DNA of 60,661 nt from positions 1 to 60,661 of IMG/VR virus record IMGVR_UViG_3300021425_002553. The stretch is one strand, 5' to 3'. Made by a program: the position numbers and the translations under genes. Shown piece after piece: positions 8,000 through 15,842 of this stretch. Source of the DNA: a virus. The notes beneath the pieces were generated by a model. The model was not told the origin of the DNA and did no database searches. It saw only the letters and a list, made by a program, of their open reading frames with translations. Each line of letters opens with the position of its first letter. Positions within the stretch are counted from its first letter, which is position 1.

Positions 8000-8303
8000 A
8001 GACAAAATTGATAGGTTTGTAGATGCATTTCGTTCGGCAATGTATAATGAGTTCAGTGTCAATGAGGAAGGCATGGTGGCAAATCCTCCTGGGGGAAGTG
8101 GTGGATTTAGTGGGTCCTCCCCTGCTGCTGGTCCTACTGCTGGTTATGATTCCACCCTTAAATTAGACGGTCGTAATAAGTTTGTTAGACGTGCCATCAA
8201 AGACCTGATGGATAGACAACAGAAGAGAAAGGAAAGAAAGGCTAAGAAGAAAGCGTTGGACTACAATCCATACTTTAAACCTCAGAATGGACAATCAAGT
8301 TAA
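7992..8303 (+). CDS. Hypothetical protein with Gly/Ser-rich linker and basic tail
   Basis: This 103-residue protein has a helical N-terminus, a flexible Gly/Ser/Pro linker (PPGGSGGFSGSSPAAGPTAG, residues about 32-51) and a strongly basic C-terminus (RQQKRKERKAKKKALDY). The layout suggests a nucleic-acid or partner-binding tail. It overlaps both neighbours. Function unknown. Confidence 0.65.
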   Translation: MDKDKIDRFVDAFRSAMYNEFSVNEEGMVANPPGGSGGFSGSSPAAGPTAGYDSTLKLDGRNKFVRRAIKDLMDRQQKRKERKAKKKALDYNPYFKPQNGQSS

Positions 8304-8670
8304 GATTGCGGTACTAGAACAGAAGATAGAAGACCTGAAACCGATTGTTCTCAGGATCGATACCGCAATCCAAAAATTATCTGAAGTAAATACTACTGTG
8401 AGTAGAATGCTTGCAGTCCATGAAGAGCGAATCTCAAAACAAGAAGAAACTGACACTGTATTGTTTGCAAAGATTGACAAACTCCGTGATAAAATGGACG
8501 GGGATCATGACATCGTATTGCAAAGAATACGTGGACTAGAGAGAAGGGTCTGGATGGCAGTCGGTGGTCTTGCTGTTCTGTCTATAGGAATGAGAGTTAT
8601 GACGACTTTCCCACAACTATTGACAGGTCCCACAGAAGTCTCTACAATAGAAACGAGTTATACTAGGTGA
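8287..8670 (+). CDS. XhlA-like coiled-coil membrane protein
   Basis: This 127-residue protein has coiled-coil heptads in residues 5-80, then RIRGLERRVW and a single hydrophobic helix (MAVGGLAVLSIGMRVM). The coiled coil, LERxVW motif and C-terminal membrane segment match the plan of XhlA-type haemolysin or lysis-accessory proteins. A second protein with the same plan is at 41322. A role in lysis is inferred only. Confidence 0.6.
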   Translation: MDNQVKIAVLEQKIEDLKPIVLRIDTAIQKLSEVNTTVSRMLAVHEERISKQEETDTVLFAKIDKLRDKMDGDHDIVLQRIRGLERRVWMAVGGLAVLSIGMRVMTTFPQLLTGPTEVSTIETSYTR

Positions 8671-8671
8671 T

Positions 8672-9664
8672 ATGGATTTTATTGATGTTAAGTACATCAA
8701 TCTGATTTCCTCCCGACTACCAAAGTTCAAAAAGGTAAAACCGCATTTGTACAATTTTCGCTGTCCGATTTGCGGTGACAGTCAGAAGCAAAAGAATAAG
8801 GCACGAGGGTATCTGTATCGCGTAAAGAACAATACCAACTACAAGTGTCACAATTGTGGTATCAGTATATCCTTCAATAGTTTCTTGAAGGATCTTGATC
8901 CAGAGACACACAAAGAGTATGTGTTCGAAAAGTTTAAGGATGGGAAGAGTGGTAAGAATTTCCAGACGGAAAATCCTGAGGACATATTCAAGAAACTAGA
9001 TACATCGAAACCGACTTTCAAGAAGAAGATCGTGATCGATTTACCAGACGCATTTAGTGTTGAAGTCTCAAAAAGATATCTCATGGACAGAGCTATCTTT
9101 ACTGGGACATATTTCTATGCAGAAAACTTTCAGGAGTTTGTCAATAGTATCAAACCAGGGTCGTTCGATAATCCAAAGTTTGGAGAGAAACGTATTGTCA
9201 TTCCTCTTGTCAGGAATAACAAACTGATTGGTGTTCAGGGGAGAGCACTCTCTTCGAACCCTATTAAATACTTAACCATCATGTTGGACGACGATGCTCC
9301 CAAAGTTTTCGGACTTGACACAATCGATAAGAAACTACCAGTCTATGTGGTCGAAGGACCCTTCGACAGCACTTTCATCAACAATAGTGTGGCTCTGTGT
9401 GGTAGTGATGGTGAAGTTAGTGATCTTGAAGGAAGCGACAAAGTTTTTGTATATGATAATGAACCCCGTAATAAAGAAATTGTTACTCGAATTGAACGAT
9501 GTATTGAACGGGGAGAACGAGTCGTCATCTGGCCCTCCAACATCAGGGACAAAGACATAAATGACATGGTTCTATCTGGACATAAAGTCCAAGAGATAGT
9601 AGAATCAAACACCTATAGTGGTTTACAAGCAAAACTCAAATTTACAACCTGGAAAAAGATATGA
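8672..9664 (+). CDS. 61: DNA primase (T4 gp61-like)
   Basis: This 330-residue protein has an N-terminal zinc ribbon with CPICGD and CHNCG around residues 30-65, and a TOPRIM region with VVEGPFDSTFINN and FVYDNEP near residues 228-265, which supplies the catalytic Glu and Asp. It synthesises the short RNA primers for lagging-strand replication together with the gp41 helicase. Length is close to T4 gp61 (342). Its last bases overlap the nrdA start (ATGA). Confidence 0.88.
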   Translation: MDFIDVKYINLISSRLPKFKKVKPHLYNFRCPICGDSQKQKNKARGYLYRVKNNTNYKCHNCGISISFNSFLKDLDPETHKEYVFEKFKDGKSGKNFQTENPEDIFKKLDTSKPTFKKKIVIDLPDAFSVEVSKRYLMDRAIFTGTYFYAENFQEFVNSIKPGSFDNPKFGEKRIVIPLVRNNKLIGVQGRALSSNPIKYLTIMLDDDAPKVFGLDTIDKKLPVYVVEGPFDSTFINNSVALCGSDGEVSDLEGSDKVFVYDNEPRNKEIVTRIERCIERGERVVIWPSNIRDKDINDMVLSGHKVQEIVESNTYSGLQAKLKFTTWKKI

Positions 9665-11961
9665 GCAACGGATTGAAAGTTACTAAGAGAAACGGGTCGA
9701 TCGAAAAGCTGGACCTGGATAAGATGCACAAGATGGTTGATGAAGCAACCAAGGGTCTTGCTGGTGTGTCTGCAAGTCAGGTTGAGATGACTTCTGGTAT
9801 TCAGTTCTATGATGGTATTACTACTGAAGAGATCCAAGAAATCTTGATCAAGAGTGCCTCTGACCTGATTGATCTTGACCATCCGAACTACCAGTTCGTT
9901 GCTGCACGTCTTCTCCTGTTCTCGGTCCGTAAGCAACTGTTTGGTAAGATGCATGAACTACCATCCCTGGTAGAACACATTCAGAAACTTGCTTATGAGG
10001 GTGTGTATGACAAGGGAATCTTCACCAAGTATTCTCTGGAGGAGATTCAACAGGTTGAGAAGTACGTTGATCACCACCGTGATTACCTGTTTACCTATGC
10101 AGGATTACGGCAGGTTGTGGATAAATACCTAGTACAGGATAGAAGCAGTGGTACGGTCTACGAGACCCCGCAGTTCATGTACATCATGATTGCGTTGACT
10201 ATCTTCCAGGAGTACCCTAAAGAAACAAGACTGTCCTATGTCAAAAGATACTACGACGCAATCTCCAGACACCGAATCAACATTCCCACACCTATCATGG
10301 CGGGAGTGCGAACTCCACTTCGACAGTTTGCTAGCTGTGTTCTTGTTGATGTTGATGACTCCCTCGATAGTATCTTTTCTAGTGACATGGCGATTGGTCG
10401 GTATGTTGCTCAACGTGCAGGAATCGGTATCAACGCGGGTCGAATCCGTGGCATCAACAGCAAAATCCGAGGCGGTGAAGTTCAGCACACTGGCGTTGTT
10501 CCGTTTCTCAAAAAATTTGAATCGACTGTCAGATGTTGTACTCAAAACGGCATCCGCGGTGGATCAGCTACGGTTCACTTTCCAATCTGGCACAAAGAAA
10601 TAGAAGACATTATTGTTCTCAAGAACAACAAAGGAACAGAAGATAACAGGGTACGTAAACTTGACTATTCGATCCAGCTTTCAAAGATTTTCTACGAACG
10701 TTTCATTACGGATGGAGAGATTAGCCTGTTCTCACCGCATGACGTACCAGGTCTCTATGACGCTTTTGGTACTGATAGGTTCGATGATTTATATGTGGGG
10801 TTTGAACGAGATGAGTCTGTTCCAAGAAAAACTGTCGGGGCTCAAGAACTCATTCTGGACCTCCTGAAGGAGAGAGCAGAGACTGGTCGTATCTACATCA
10901 TGAACATCGACCATTGTAATAGTCACTCCTCCTTCAAGGACAAGGTGAATATGAGTAACCTGTGTCAGGAGATCACTCTTCCCACAGAACCCCTGAACCA
11001 CATCGACGAGGAGATGCCTGGTGAAATTGCGTTGTGTATTTTGTCTGCCGTTAACGTGGGTAAAATTAAGTCGGACGAAGAACTGGAGGATCTTTGTGAC
11101 CTTTCGGTTAGAGGTTTGGAAGAGTTGATTGACTACCAGGAGTATCCGATCAAGGTTGCTGAGGTGACTACAAAGGCCCGTAGATCCCTTGGAGTAGGGT
11201 TCATTGGTCTTGCACACTACCTTGCTAAGTTGGGTTATAATTACGATTCCCAGGAGGCCTGGGATGCAGTTCATGGTCTGTCAGAGTCCTTCCAGTATTA
11301 CCTTCTCAAGTCATCCAATGAAATTGCCAAAGAGAAGGGACACTGTGAATACTTTGGTAGAACTAAGTACGCTGATGGAATCCTTCCCATCGATACGTAT
11401 AAGACGGATGTTGATGAGATTACTACTCAGGAGCTTACACATGATTGGGAAGGTCTTAGAGCATCTATCACCACCCACGGACTACGGCACTCAACACTGT
11501 CTGCTCAGATGCCATCAGAGAGCAGTTCCGTTGTGTCAAACGCAACAAATGGAATTGAACCACCTAGAGACTATCTGTCCATTAAGAAGAGCAAGAAGGG
11601 CCCCCTTAAGCAGATTGTCCCGTCTTATCAAACGCTTAAGAATAACTATACTCTCCTCTGGGAGATGACAAGTAACCAGGGATATATTAATGTGGTGTCT
11701 GTCATGCAGAAGTTCTTTGACCAGGCCATTTCTGGTAACTGGAGTTACAATCCAGAGAACTATCCTGACAATGAGGTCCCAGTCTCACAAATGGCAAATG
11801 ACCTTTTGACTACATATAAGTATGGTTGGAAGACTTCTTATTACCAGAACACCTACGACATCAAGACGGATGAAGTAGTAGAAGAGAAGTCGGAACTTAA
11901 TAATCTGTTAGCAGAACTAGAACAATTAGAGGAGGGAGAGTGTGAATCCTGTGCAGTTTAA
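9661..11961 (+). CDS. nrdA: Ribonucleoside-diphosphate reductase class Ia, large subunit
   Basis: This 766-residue protein aligns by eye with E. coli NrdA almost end to end. The N-terminal ATP-cone (LKVTKRNGSIEKLDLDKMHK), the effector region (GVRTPLRQFASCVLVDVDDS), the active-site loop MSNLCQEITLP with the catalytic Cys and Glu, PSESSSVVSNATNGIEPPR and the C-terminal redox tail ECESCAV are all visible. It reduces NDPs to dNDPs for phage DNA synthesis. The tail has Cys-Glu-Ser-Cys rather than the longer spacing in E. coli. It overlaps primase by 4 bp and nrdB by 20 bp. Confidence 0.95.
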   Translation: MSNGLKVTKRNGSIEKLDLDKMHKMVDEATKGLAGVSASQVEMTSGIQFYDGITTEEIQEILIKSASDLIDLDHPNYQFVAARLLLFSVRKQLFGKMHELPSLVEHIQKLAYEGVYDKGIFTKYSLEEIQQVEKYVDHHRDYLFTYAGLRQVVDKYLVQDRSSGTVYETPQFMYIMIALTIFQEYPKETRLSYVKRYYDAISRHRINIPTPIMAGVRTPLRQFASCVLVDVDDSLDSIFSSDMAIGRYVAQRAGIGINAGRIRGINSKIRGGEVQHTGVVPFLKKFESTVRCCTQNGIRGGSATVHFPIWHKEIEDIIVLKNNKGTEDNRVRKLDYSIQLSKIFYERFITDGEISLFSPHDVPGLYDAFGTDRFDDLYVGFERDESVPRKTVGAQELILDLLKERAETGRIYIMNIDHCNSHSSFKDKVNMSNLCQEITLPTEPLNHIDEEMPGEIALCILSAVNVGKIKSDEELEDLCDLSVRGLEELIDYQEYPIKVAEVTTKARRSLGVGFIGLAHYLAKLGYNYDSQEAWDAVHGLSESFQYYLLKSSNEIAKEKGHCEYFGRTKYADGILPIDTYKTDVDEITTQELTHDWEGLRASITTHGLRHSTLSAQMPSESSSVVSNATNGIEPPRDYLSIKKSKKGPLKQIVPSYQTLKNNYTLLWEMTSNQGYINVVSVMQKFFDQAISGNWSYNPENYPDNEVPVSQMANDLLTTYKYGWKTSYYQNTYDIKTDEVVEEKSELNNLLAELEQLEEGECESCAV

Positions 11962-13135
11962 GGTTTCATCGGTGGACAATATTACGATGAATGATGTGAA
12001 AGGGATGACGGTATTCAATACCGAAGTCCATGATTCTAAAAAACAACCAATGTTTTTTGGTAAACCATTGGGAGTTCAAAGATACGATTCTTACAAGTAT
12101 CCAGTCTTTGAAAAATTAACAACACAACAACTAGGATATTTCTGGAGACCTGAGGAGGTCTCCCTTCAAAAAGATAGAGCAGATTATCAGTTACTCAGAC
12201 CAGAACAGAAACACATCTATACTTCTAACTTGAAGTATCAGATCATGTTGGATTCGATTCAGGGTAGAGGACCAGGGATGGCATTCATTCCTTACTGTTC
12301 CCTTCCTGAACTTGAAGCATGTATGGAAGTCTGGGGATTTATGGAGATGATCCATAGTCGTTCTTACACATACATCATCAAGAATATCTACCCTGACCCA
12401 TCAGATATTTTTGATCACATCATCACTGACGAGAGAATTCTTGAACGTGCCAAGAGTGTCACTGAGTCATACGACGACTTCATCAACAGTGCCCAGACAT
12501 GGGGTAATGGTAATATGTGGAAGGAAGACTTCCGTAATTCACCTTCATCCAAATGGGAAATCAAAGATGTCAAACGCAAACTGTTCAGAGCAGTCGCCAA
12601 CGTTAACATTCTTGAGGGTATTAGGTTCTACGTTAGTTTTGCTTGTAGTTTCGCCTTCGGTGAACTTAAGCTTATGGAAGGATCAGCTAAGATCATCTCT
12701 CTTATCGCAAGAGACGAGAACCAACACCTAGCAATCACTCAGAACATCCTGAACAAGTGGAGATCAGGTGATGATCCTGAGATGCAACAGATCATGAAAG
12801 AAGAGGAGGAGTGGTTGTATGCGATGTTTGATAAGGCTGTAAATGAAGAGAAGAGATGGGCAGACTATTTGTTCCAGAATGGTAGTATGATCGGTCTGAA
12901 TGACACACTTCTGAAGAAGTATGTTGAGTGGGTTGCCAATCGTAGAATGAAAGCAATTGGTCTCAAGCCTGTATACGATGTTGCTGCAAAGAACAACCCC
13001 CTTCCTTGGACACAACACTGGATCTCTTCTAAGGGTCTCCAGGTTGCTCCACAAGAGACAGAGGTTGAGTCTTATGTCGTCGGTGGTATCAAACAAGATG
13101 TCAAGAAGGACACATTCTCAGGATTCAAACTCTAA
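11942..13135 (+). CDS. nrdB: Ribonucleoside-diphosphate reductase class Ia, small subunit
   Basis: This 397-residue protein forms the diiron tyrosyl-radical subunit. Ligands visible by comparison with E. coli are D81 (DRADYQ), E135 and H138 (MEMIHSRSY), the radical Y142, the Glu in LEGIRFYVSF and the Glu/His in RDENQH. The C-terminal FSGFKL docks onto NrdA. The start is GTG 11942, with GAGGAGGGAGAG just upstream inside the nrdA end. It has an N-terminal extension of about 20 residues relative to E. coli; a later start at ATG 11987 is possible. Confidence 0.95.
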   Translation: MNPVQFKVSSVDNITMNDVKGMTVFNTEVHDSKKQPMFFGKPLGVQRYDSYKYPVFEKLTTQQLGYFWRPEEVSLQKDRADYQLLRPEQKHIYTSNLKYQIMLDSIQGRGPGMAFIPYCSLPELEACMEVWGFMEMIHSRSYTYIIKNIYPDPSDIFDHIITDERILERAKSVTESYDDFINSAQTWGNGNMWKEDFRNSPSSKWEIKDVKRKLFRAVANVNILEGIRFYVSFACSFAFGELKLMEGSAKIISLIARDENQHLAITQNILNKWRSGDDPEMQQIMKEEEEWLYAMFDKAVNEEKRWADYLFQNGSMIGLNDTLLKKYVEWVANRRMKAIGLKPVYDVAAKNNPLPWTQHWISSKGLQVAPQETEVESYVVGGIKQDVKKDTFSGFKL

Positions 13136-13229
13136 ACTAGAAAAAAAGATCCTCGCAAAAAAGTGTGACGATTTCATATTTGAAAATCGTAACTTTGACG
13201 GCACGGTCGAAGAAAGTCCGCTTAAATAG
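13098..13229 (+). CDS. Possible small basic protein
   Basis: This 43-codon frame starts inside the nrdB end. Its product is charged (KLEKKILAKKCDDFIFENRN) and plausible, but there is no clear ribosome binding site. Function unknown, existence uncertain. Confidence 0.35.
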   Translation: MSRRTHSQDSNSKLEKKILAKKCDDFIFENRNFDGTVEESPLK

Positions 13230-13251
13230 TAAGTAGTGACTTTCTTTAGTT

Positions 13252-13413
13252 ATGCCAAAAAATCAATTGGAAAAAGAAGAACTTAAAGTTTGTGTGATGA
13301 AATTAAAGCACCAGGTGGACATAGAGGGTGCTGATGTATGGCAGGGAGAGAGGGATCTAGCACATAAATATCTAAACAAGGTATTAGATATTATTGATGA
13401 GTACAGGTATTGA
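13252..13413 (+). CDS. Small hypothetical protein, paralogue of the one at 45085
   Basis: This 53-residue protein is strikingly similar along its whole length to the 53-residue product at 45085-45246: both begin MPKNQ, share KEELKV, ADVWQGERDLA or SDVWQGEKDLA, and KYLNKVLDI, and end DEYRY or EEYRM. The conservation at the protein level shows both are real genes. It is helical and charged; function unknown. Confidence 0.75.
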   Translation: MPKNQLEKEELKVCVMKLKHQVDIEGADVWQGERDLAHKYLNKVLDIIDEYRY

Positions 13414-13510
13414 TTATGAAAATCCTTGGACTTACATGGAACGAACTTTTGATAGCAGTGATGTTCGGGACTACTTTGGCTTTGTTTATCTCATTACCAA
13501 TAAGTCATAA
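13397..13510 (+). pseudogene. N-terminal fragment of a GIY-YIG endonuclease gene, interrupted
   Basis: The frame from ATG 13397 reads IDYENPWTYMERTFDSSDV and then DYFGFVYLITNKS before a stop at 13508-13510. FGFVYLITN is the first strand and catalytic Tyr region of a GIY-YIG domain, but the following YIG strand and catalytic Arg are missing. The matching C-terminal part lies at 14295-14546, on the other side of an antisense homing endonuclease. The gene therefore appears split, with about 30 residues lost. Confidence 0.65.
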
Positions 13511-13532
13511 TAATCCAAAAACTATAATAGAA

Positions 13533-14237
13533 CTAATTAACAATAAAGATTAGTCCTTCCTTTAATTGTTTCTTATATTTTTGGTATCCTATTTTCTTTT
13601 CTTTTAAGTAAGATACAACACTTTCCCAAATATTTTCCCCATCACTCACTCTTACATTTTTTGATGTTGTGAGTGCTTTTTTATGCTCTTCAGTAAGTTT
13701 TTTTCCATACATAGGATTTCCTTCACCTTTATACAGTTTACTAAATTTCTCACGAACTTCTGGTTTATACATTGGATTGTATGATTTGTCTTTCATCTTC
13801 TCACTTCTCATATCACAGAACTTATCGTTTCTCATAACGACTTCATAAATTCCTGCTCTCTCACTCACAAAAAATCTTCCTTCAATATTCGTGTTATAAT
13901 AATCATCAGTCATTAGAACATCTCTTTTAAATTGTTCCATAGTTTCATAATAAGACATTGATTTTTTATGAGGACATATGTAGAGTATTTCTCTCAAAAA
14001 CTTATCTTCACCAAGAAGTTTTACATCTTCATTTAATTCATCGCAAGATCCAAAATATTTTTTCCAATCACTTTCTTTTGTTTTTCTTCTACCAGTCTTT
14101 TTATCTTTTCTCCTTGTCCAAAAAGATTTTTTGCCAATATATTTTCTACCATTTGTTAGGTTTGTTATGAGATAAACAAATCCCTCAATTCCTTTAGGAG
14201 TCTCTATGAATTCGTTTTCGTTATATCTCCAAGACAT
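13533..14237 (-). CDS. GIY-YIG homing endonuclease (antisense)
   Basis: This 234-residue protein reads from ATG 14237. Residues about 15-110 form the GIY-YIG nuclease: GFVYLITNLTNGRKYIGKKS (catalytic Tyr residues) and the downstream WKKYFGSCDELN. Then follow NUMOD-type DNA-binding segments (GEGNPMYGKKLTEEHKKAL) and a C-terminal HTH-like part. An ATG at 14255 is also in frame but is too close to the late promoter at 14261-14268. It is the only gene on this strand for 13 kb either side upstream and is AT-rich, consistent with recent insertion into the resident GIY-YIG gene. Confidence 0.85.
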   Translation of the reverse strand: MSWRYNENEFIETPKGIEGFVYLITNLTNGRKYIGKKSFWTRRKDKKTGRRKTKESDWKKYFGSCDELNEDVKLLGEDKFLREILYICPHKKSMSYYETMEQFKRDVLMTDDYYNTNIEGRFFVSERAGIYEVVMRNDKFCDMRSEKMKDKSYNPMYKPEVREKFSKLYKGEGNPMYGKKLTEEHKKALTTSKNVRVSDGENIWESVVSYLKEKKIGYQKYKKQLKEGLIFIVN

Positions 14238-14260
14238 AAAAATACTTTCTACCATAAAAA

Positions 14261-14268
14261 TATTTATA
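14261..14268 (-). promoter_or_regulatory. T4-type late promoter for the homing endonuclease
   Basis: The + strand TATTTATA reads TATAAATA on the - strand, about 24 bp before ATG 14237. The mobile gene thus seems to carry its own promoter. Confidence 0.6.
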
Positions 14269-14294
14269 GTGAAAGTATTTTTGAGTATATAAAT

Positions 14295-14546
14295 ACTAAT
14301 GATTGGAAAAAGTACTATGGGTCTTGTCCAGAATTAAAGGAAGACTTTAAGACTGTCAACAATCCCGTATTTTTCAGGAGAGAAATATTATCTCTACATA
14401 GTACAAAGGGAAAGGTTAACTTTGAGGAGACTAGACAGTTGTTCCTCAACGAAGTACTGTCTCAGAAGTTGACAGATGAGACCCCTTTGTACTACAATTC
14501 CAACATCCTTGGACGGTACTACCGTAATGATTATTTTAACGTTTGA
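14295..14546 (+). pseudogene. C-terminal fragment of the interrupted GIY-YIG endonuclease gene
   Basis: The frame ending at TGA 14544-14546 encodes NDWKKYYGSCPELKEDFK, then FFRREILSLHSTKGKVNFEE and finally YYNSNILGRYYRNDYFNV. These match the antisense homing endonuclease (DWKKYFGSCDELNEDVK, FLREILYI, YYNTNIEGRFF) segment by segment, so the two are homologous. There is no suitable start codon with a ribosome binding site. A TATAAATA at 14288-14295 lies at the junction. Confidence 0.65.
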
Positions 14547-14551
14547 TTATT

Positions 14552-15145
14552 ATGAACAAGATTTTTAATACTATAGCTGCAACAATACTTGTCTCTGGAA
14601 CTGCATGTGTTGCATCTGTCTCAGGTGATTACATCAATGACACAAGTGTAAATGAAGAGATTGCAGTTCCTGTTGAAGAACCAATCGTCTGGGAGTGTCC
14701 TGATTGTACTCCTAATGAACAGTATGTTCTGAAACAACTTCAAGAACACACCCGTATCTCTGATAGAAATGCTCTCGCAACTATCATGGGTAATATCAAA
14801 TCCGAAAGTAATTTCGTTCCTAATATTTGTGAGGGTGGAGCACGAGTTAAATATAACGAGTGCCGTGTTGGTGGTTATGGTTTGATTCAATGGACTTCTA
14901 TAAATCGTTATAGGAATCTTGGTAAGTTCTGTGATAAGTTTGGTTGTGATCCTTCCTCCTTGGAGGGACAGACTCGTTACATGATTAATGAGAGTACCTT
15001 CCAACGTTATCTTCCTATGTTCGAAGGTTCTGGACAGACCGTATCTCAATACATGATCCCAGCATACAAGTGGTTGGGATGGGGTATAAAAGGATACCGT
15101 GAACAATATGCGTACGATTACACCAAGAAACTAGTTTTAACATGA
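14552..15145 (+). CDS. Exported lysozyme-like peptidoglycan hydrolase
   Basis: This 197-residue protein from ATG 14552 has an N-terminal signal-like helix (IAATILVSGTACVASVSG). Residues about 70-190 resemble the phage tail lysozyme family (Phage_lysozyme2): NALATIMGNIKSESNF with the likely catalytic Glu, then GGYGLIQWTSINRYRNLGKF and TRYMINES. It would cleave murein glycan strands, either as an endolysin exported by the host or as a tail enzyme. The signal sequence favours secretion (inference). The Cys in GTAC does not fit a lipobox well. The end overlaps the next gene. Confidence 0.7.
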   Translation: MNKIFNTIAATILVSGTACVASVSGDYINDTSVNEEIAVPVEEPIVWECPDCTPNEQYVLKQLQEHTRISDRNALATIMGNIKSESNFVPNICEGGARVKYNECRVGGYGLIQWTSINRYRNLGKFCDKFGCDPSSLEGQTRYMINESTFQRYLPMFEGSGQTVSQYMIPAYKWLGWGIKGYREQYAYDYTKKLVLT

Positions 15146-15582
15146 TCCCTAAAGTAGTCAAGGCAATCAAGAGTATCTTCGTTCCTCCTATCGAGTACAG
15201 GAACTTTGAGGACGATATTGAATGTGCGATCGATGAGACTATCGTCGAATGTGAAGAGATGGATAATGATTCATCTTATGTTGGAGTTCCTGCACCTGAA
15301 GTTCTTTCAAACGATCCCTGGTTTGGTGATCCAGTTCTCTCCGATGAGAGTCAGGATTATATGGAGAGAGAAGCACAGATCAAGCAACAAGAAGAAGAGT
15401 TTCGTCAGTATTGGACAAACGAACCTGAAGATATTCATCAAGTAATGTATAATATCGCAACTAAGAACGGAAAGACCACCGTTCAACTGGACCCCGTAGG
15501 TGGTTCAGAAACCTTCCAGGAGGGTCCAGGTGGTTGGATGTCTGGCACAGGGTATCAGGGTCAAGGGTTGACGGATCGTTGA
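15142..15582 (+). CDS. Acidic hypothetical protein
   Basis: This 146-residue protein has a short amphipathic N-terminus (MIPKVVKAIKSIFVPP), a very acidic middle with Cys at two positions, and a Gly-rich C-terminus. It overlaps the lysozyme-like gene by 4 bp, so it is probably co-translated. Its start could bind a membrane surface. Function unknown. Confidence 0.65.
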   Translation: MIPKVVKAIKSIFVPPIEYRNFEDDIECAIDETIVECEEMDNDSSYVGVPAPEVLSNDPWFGDPVLSDESQDYMEREAQIKQQEEEFRQYWTNEPEDIHQVMYNIATKNGKTTVQLDPVGGSETFQEGPGGWMSGTGYQGQGLTDR

Positions 15583-15601
15583 TTACCTAGTATATTAAAG
15601 A

Positions 15602-15670
15602 GGTGGTTGAGAGACCACTGCTGTAACCCCCTTGGTAGTTCAGGGTTAGAGGCGATAGGAACTACCACAA
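15602..15670 (+). ncRNA. Candidate structured RNA with pseudoknot just before tRNA-Arg
   Basis: Two hairpins are visible: 15603-15607 with 15614-15618 (GTGGT/ACCAC), and 15634-15641 with 15659-15666 (GGTAGTTC/GAACTACC, perfect 8 bp). The loop of the second contains GGGTTA (15643-15648), complementary to TAACCC at 15624-15629, which would make a pseudoknot. No reading frame fits. It could be a processed leader of the tRNA transcript or an independent RNA. Confidence 0.45.
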
Positions 15671-15744
15671 GGGCAAGTAGTTCAGTGGATCAGAACAGCG
15701 CACTTCTAATGCGTTGGTCGGGGGTTCGAATCCCTCCTTGCCTG
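15671..15744 (+). tRNA. tRNA-Arg (anticodon TCT)
   Basis: The acceptor stem GGGCAAG pairs with CTTGCCT (one G-T). The anticodon arm is GCGCA-CTTCTAA-TGCGT with anticodon TCT, and the T arm is GGGGG-TTCGAAT-CCCTC. No encoded CCA. Confidence 0.9.
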
Positions 15745-15769
15745 TTGGTTCAATAGAACCATAAAACGA

Positions 15770-15841
15770 GCCAGTGTAGCTCAGGGGTAGAGCAGGATAC
15801 TTGTAATATTCAGGTCGGGCGTTCAAATCGTCTCACTGGCT
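15770..15841 (+). tRNA. tRNA-Thr (anticodon TGT)
   Basis: The acceptor stem GCCAGTG pairs with CACTGGC. The anticodon arm is GGATA-CTTGTAA-TATTC with TGT, and the T loop is TTCAAAT. Confidence 0.9.
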
Positions 15842-15842
15842 C

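Noticed and set aside
10129-10545. A 138-codon - strand frame inside nrdA.
   Set aside because: It is entirely within a gene with intact catalytic motifs and has unlikely composition; it is an antisense shadow.
13416-13553. A 45-codon + strand frame (MKILGLTWNELLIAVMFGTT and on) that looks like a small membrane protein.
   Set aside because: The same DNA in another frame encodes the conserved GIY-YIG N-terminus (YENPWTY ... FGFVYLITN), so the hydrophobic frame is more likely an accident.
13397-14546. A group I intron or intein in the split GIY-YIG gene.
   Set aside because: The inserted gene is antisense, no intron core helices or intein motifs are visible, and part of the host protein is missing, so precise splicing could not restore it.
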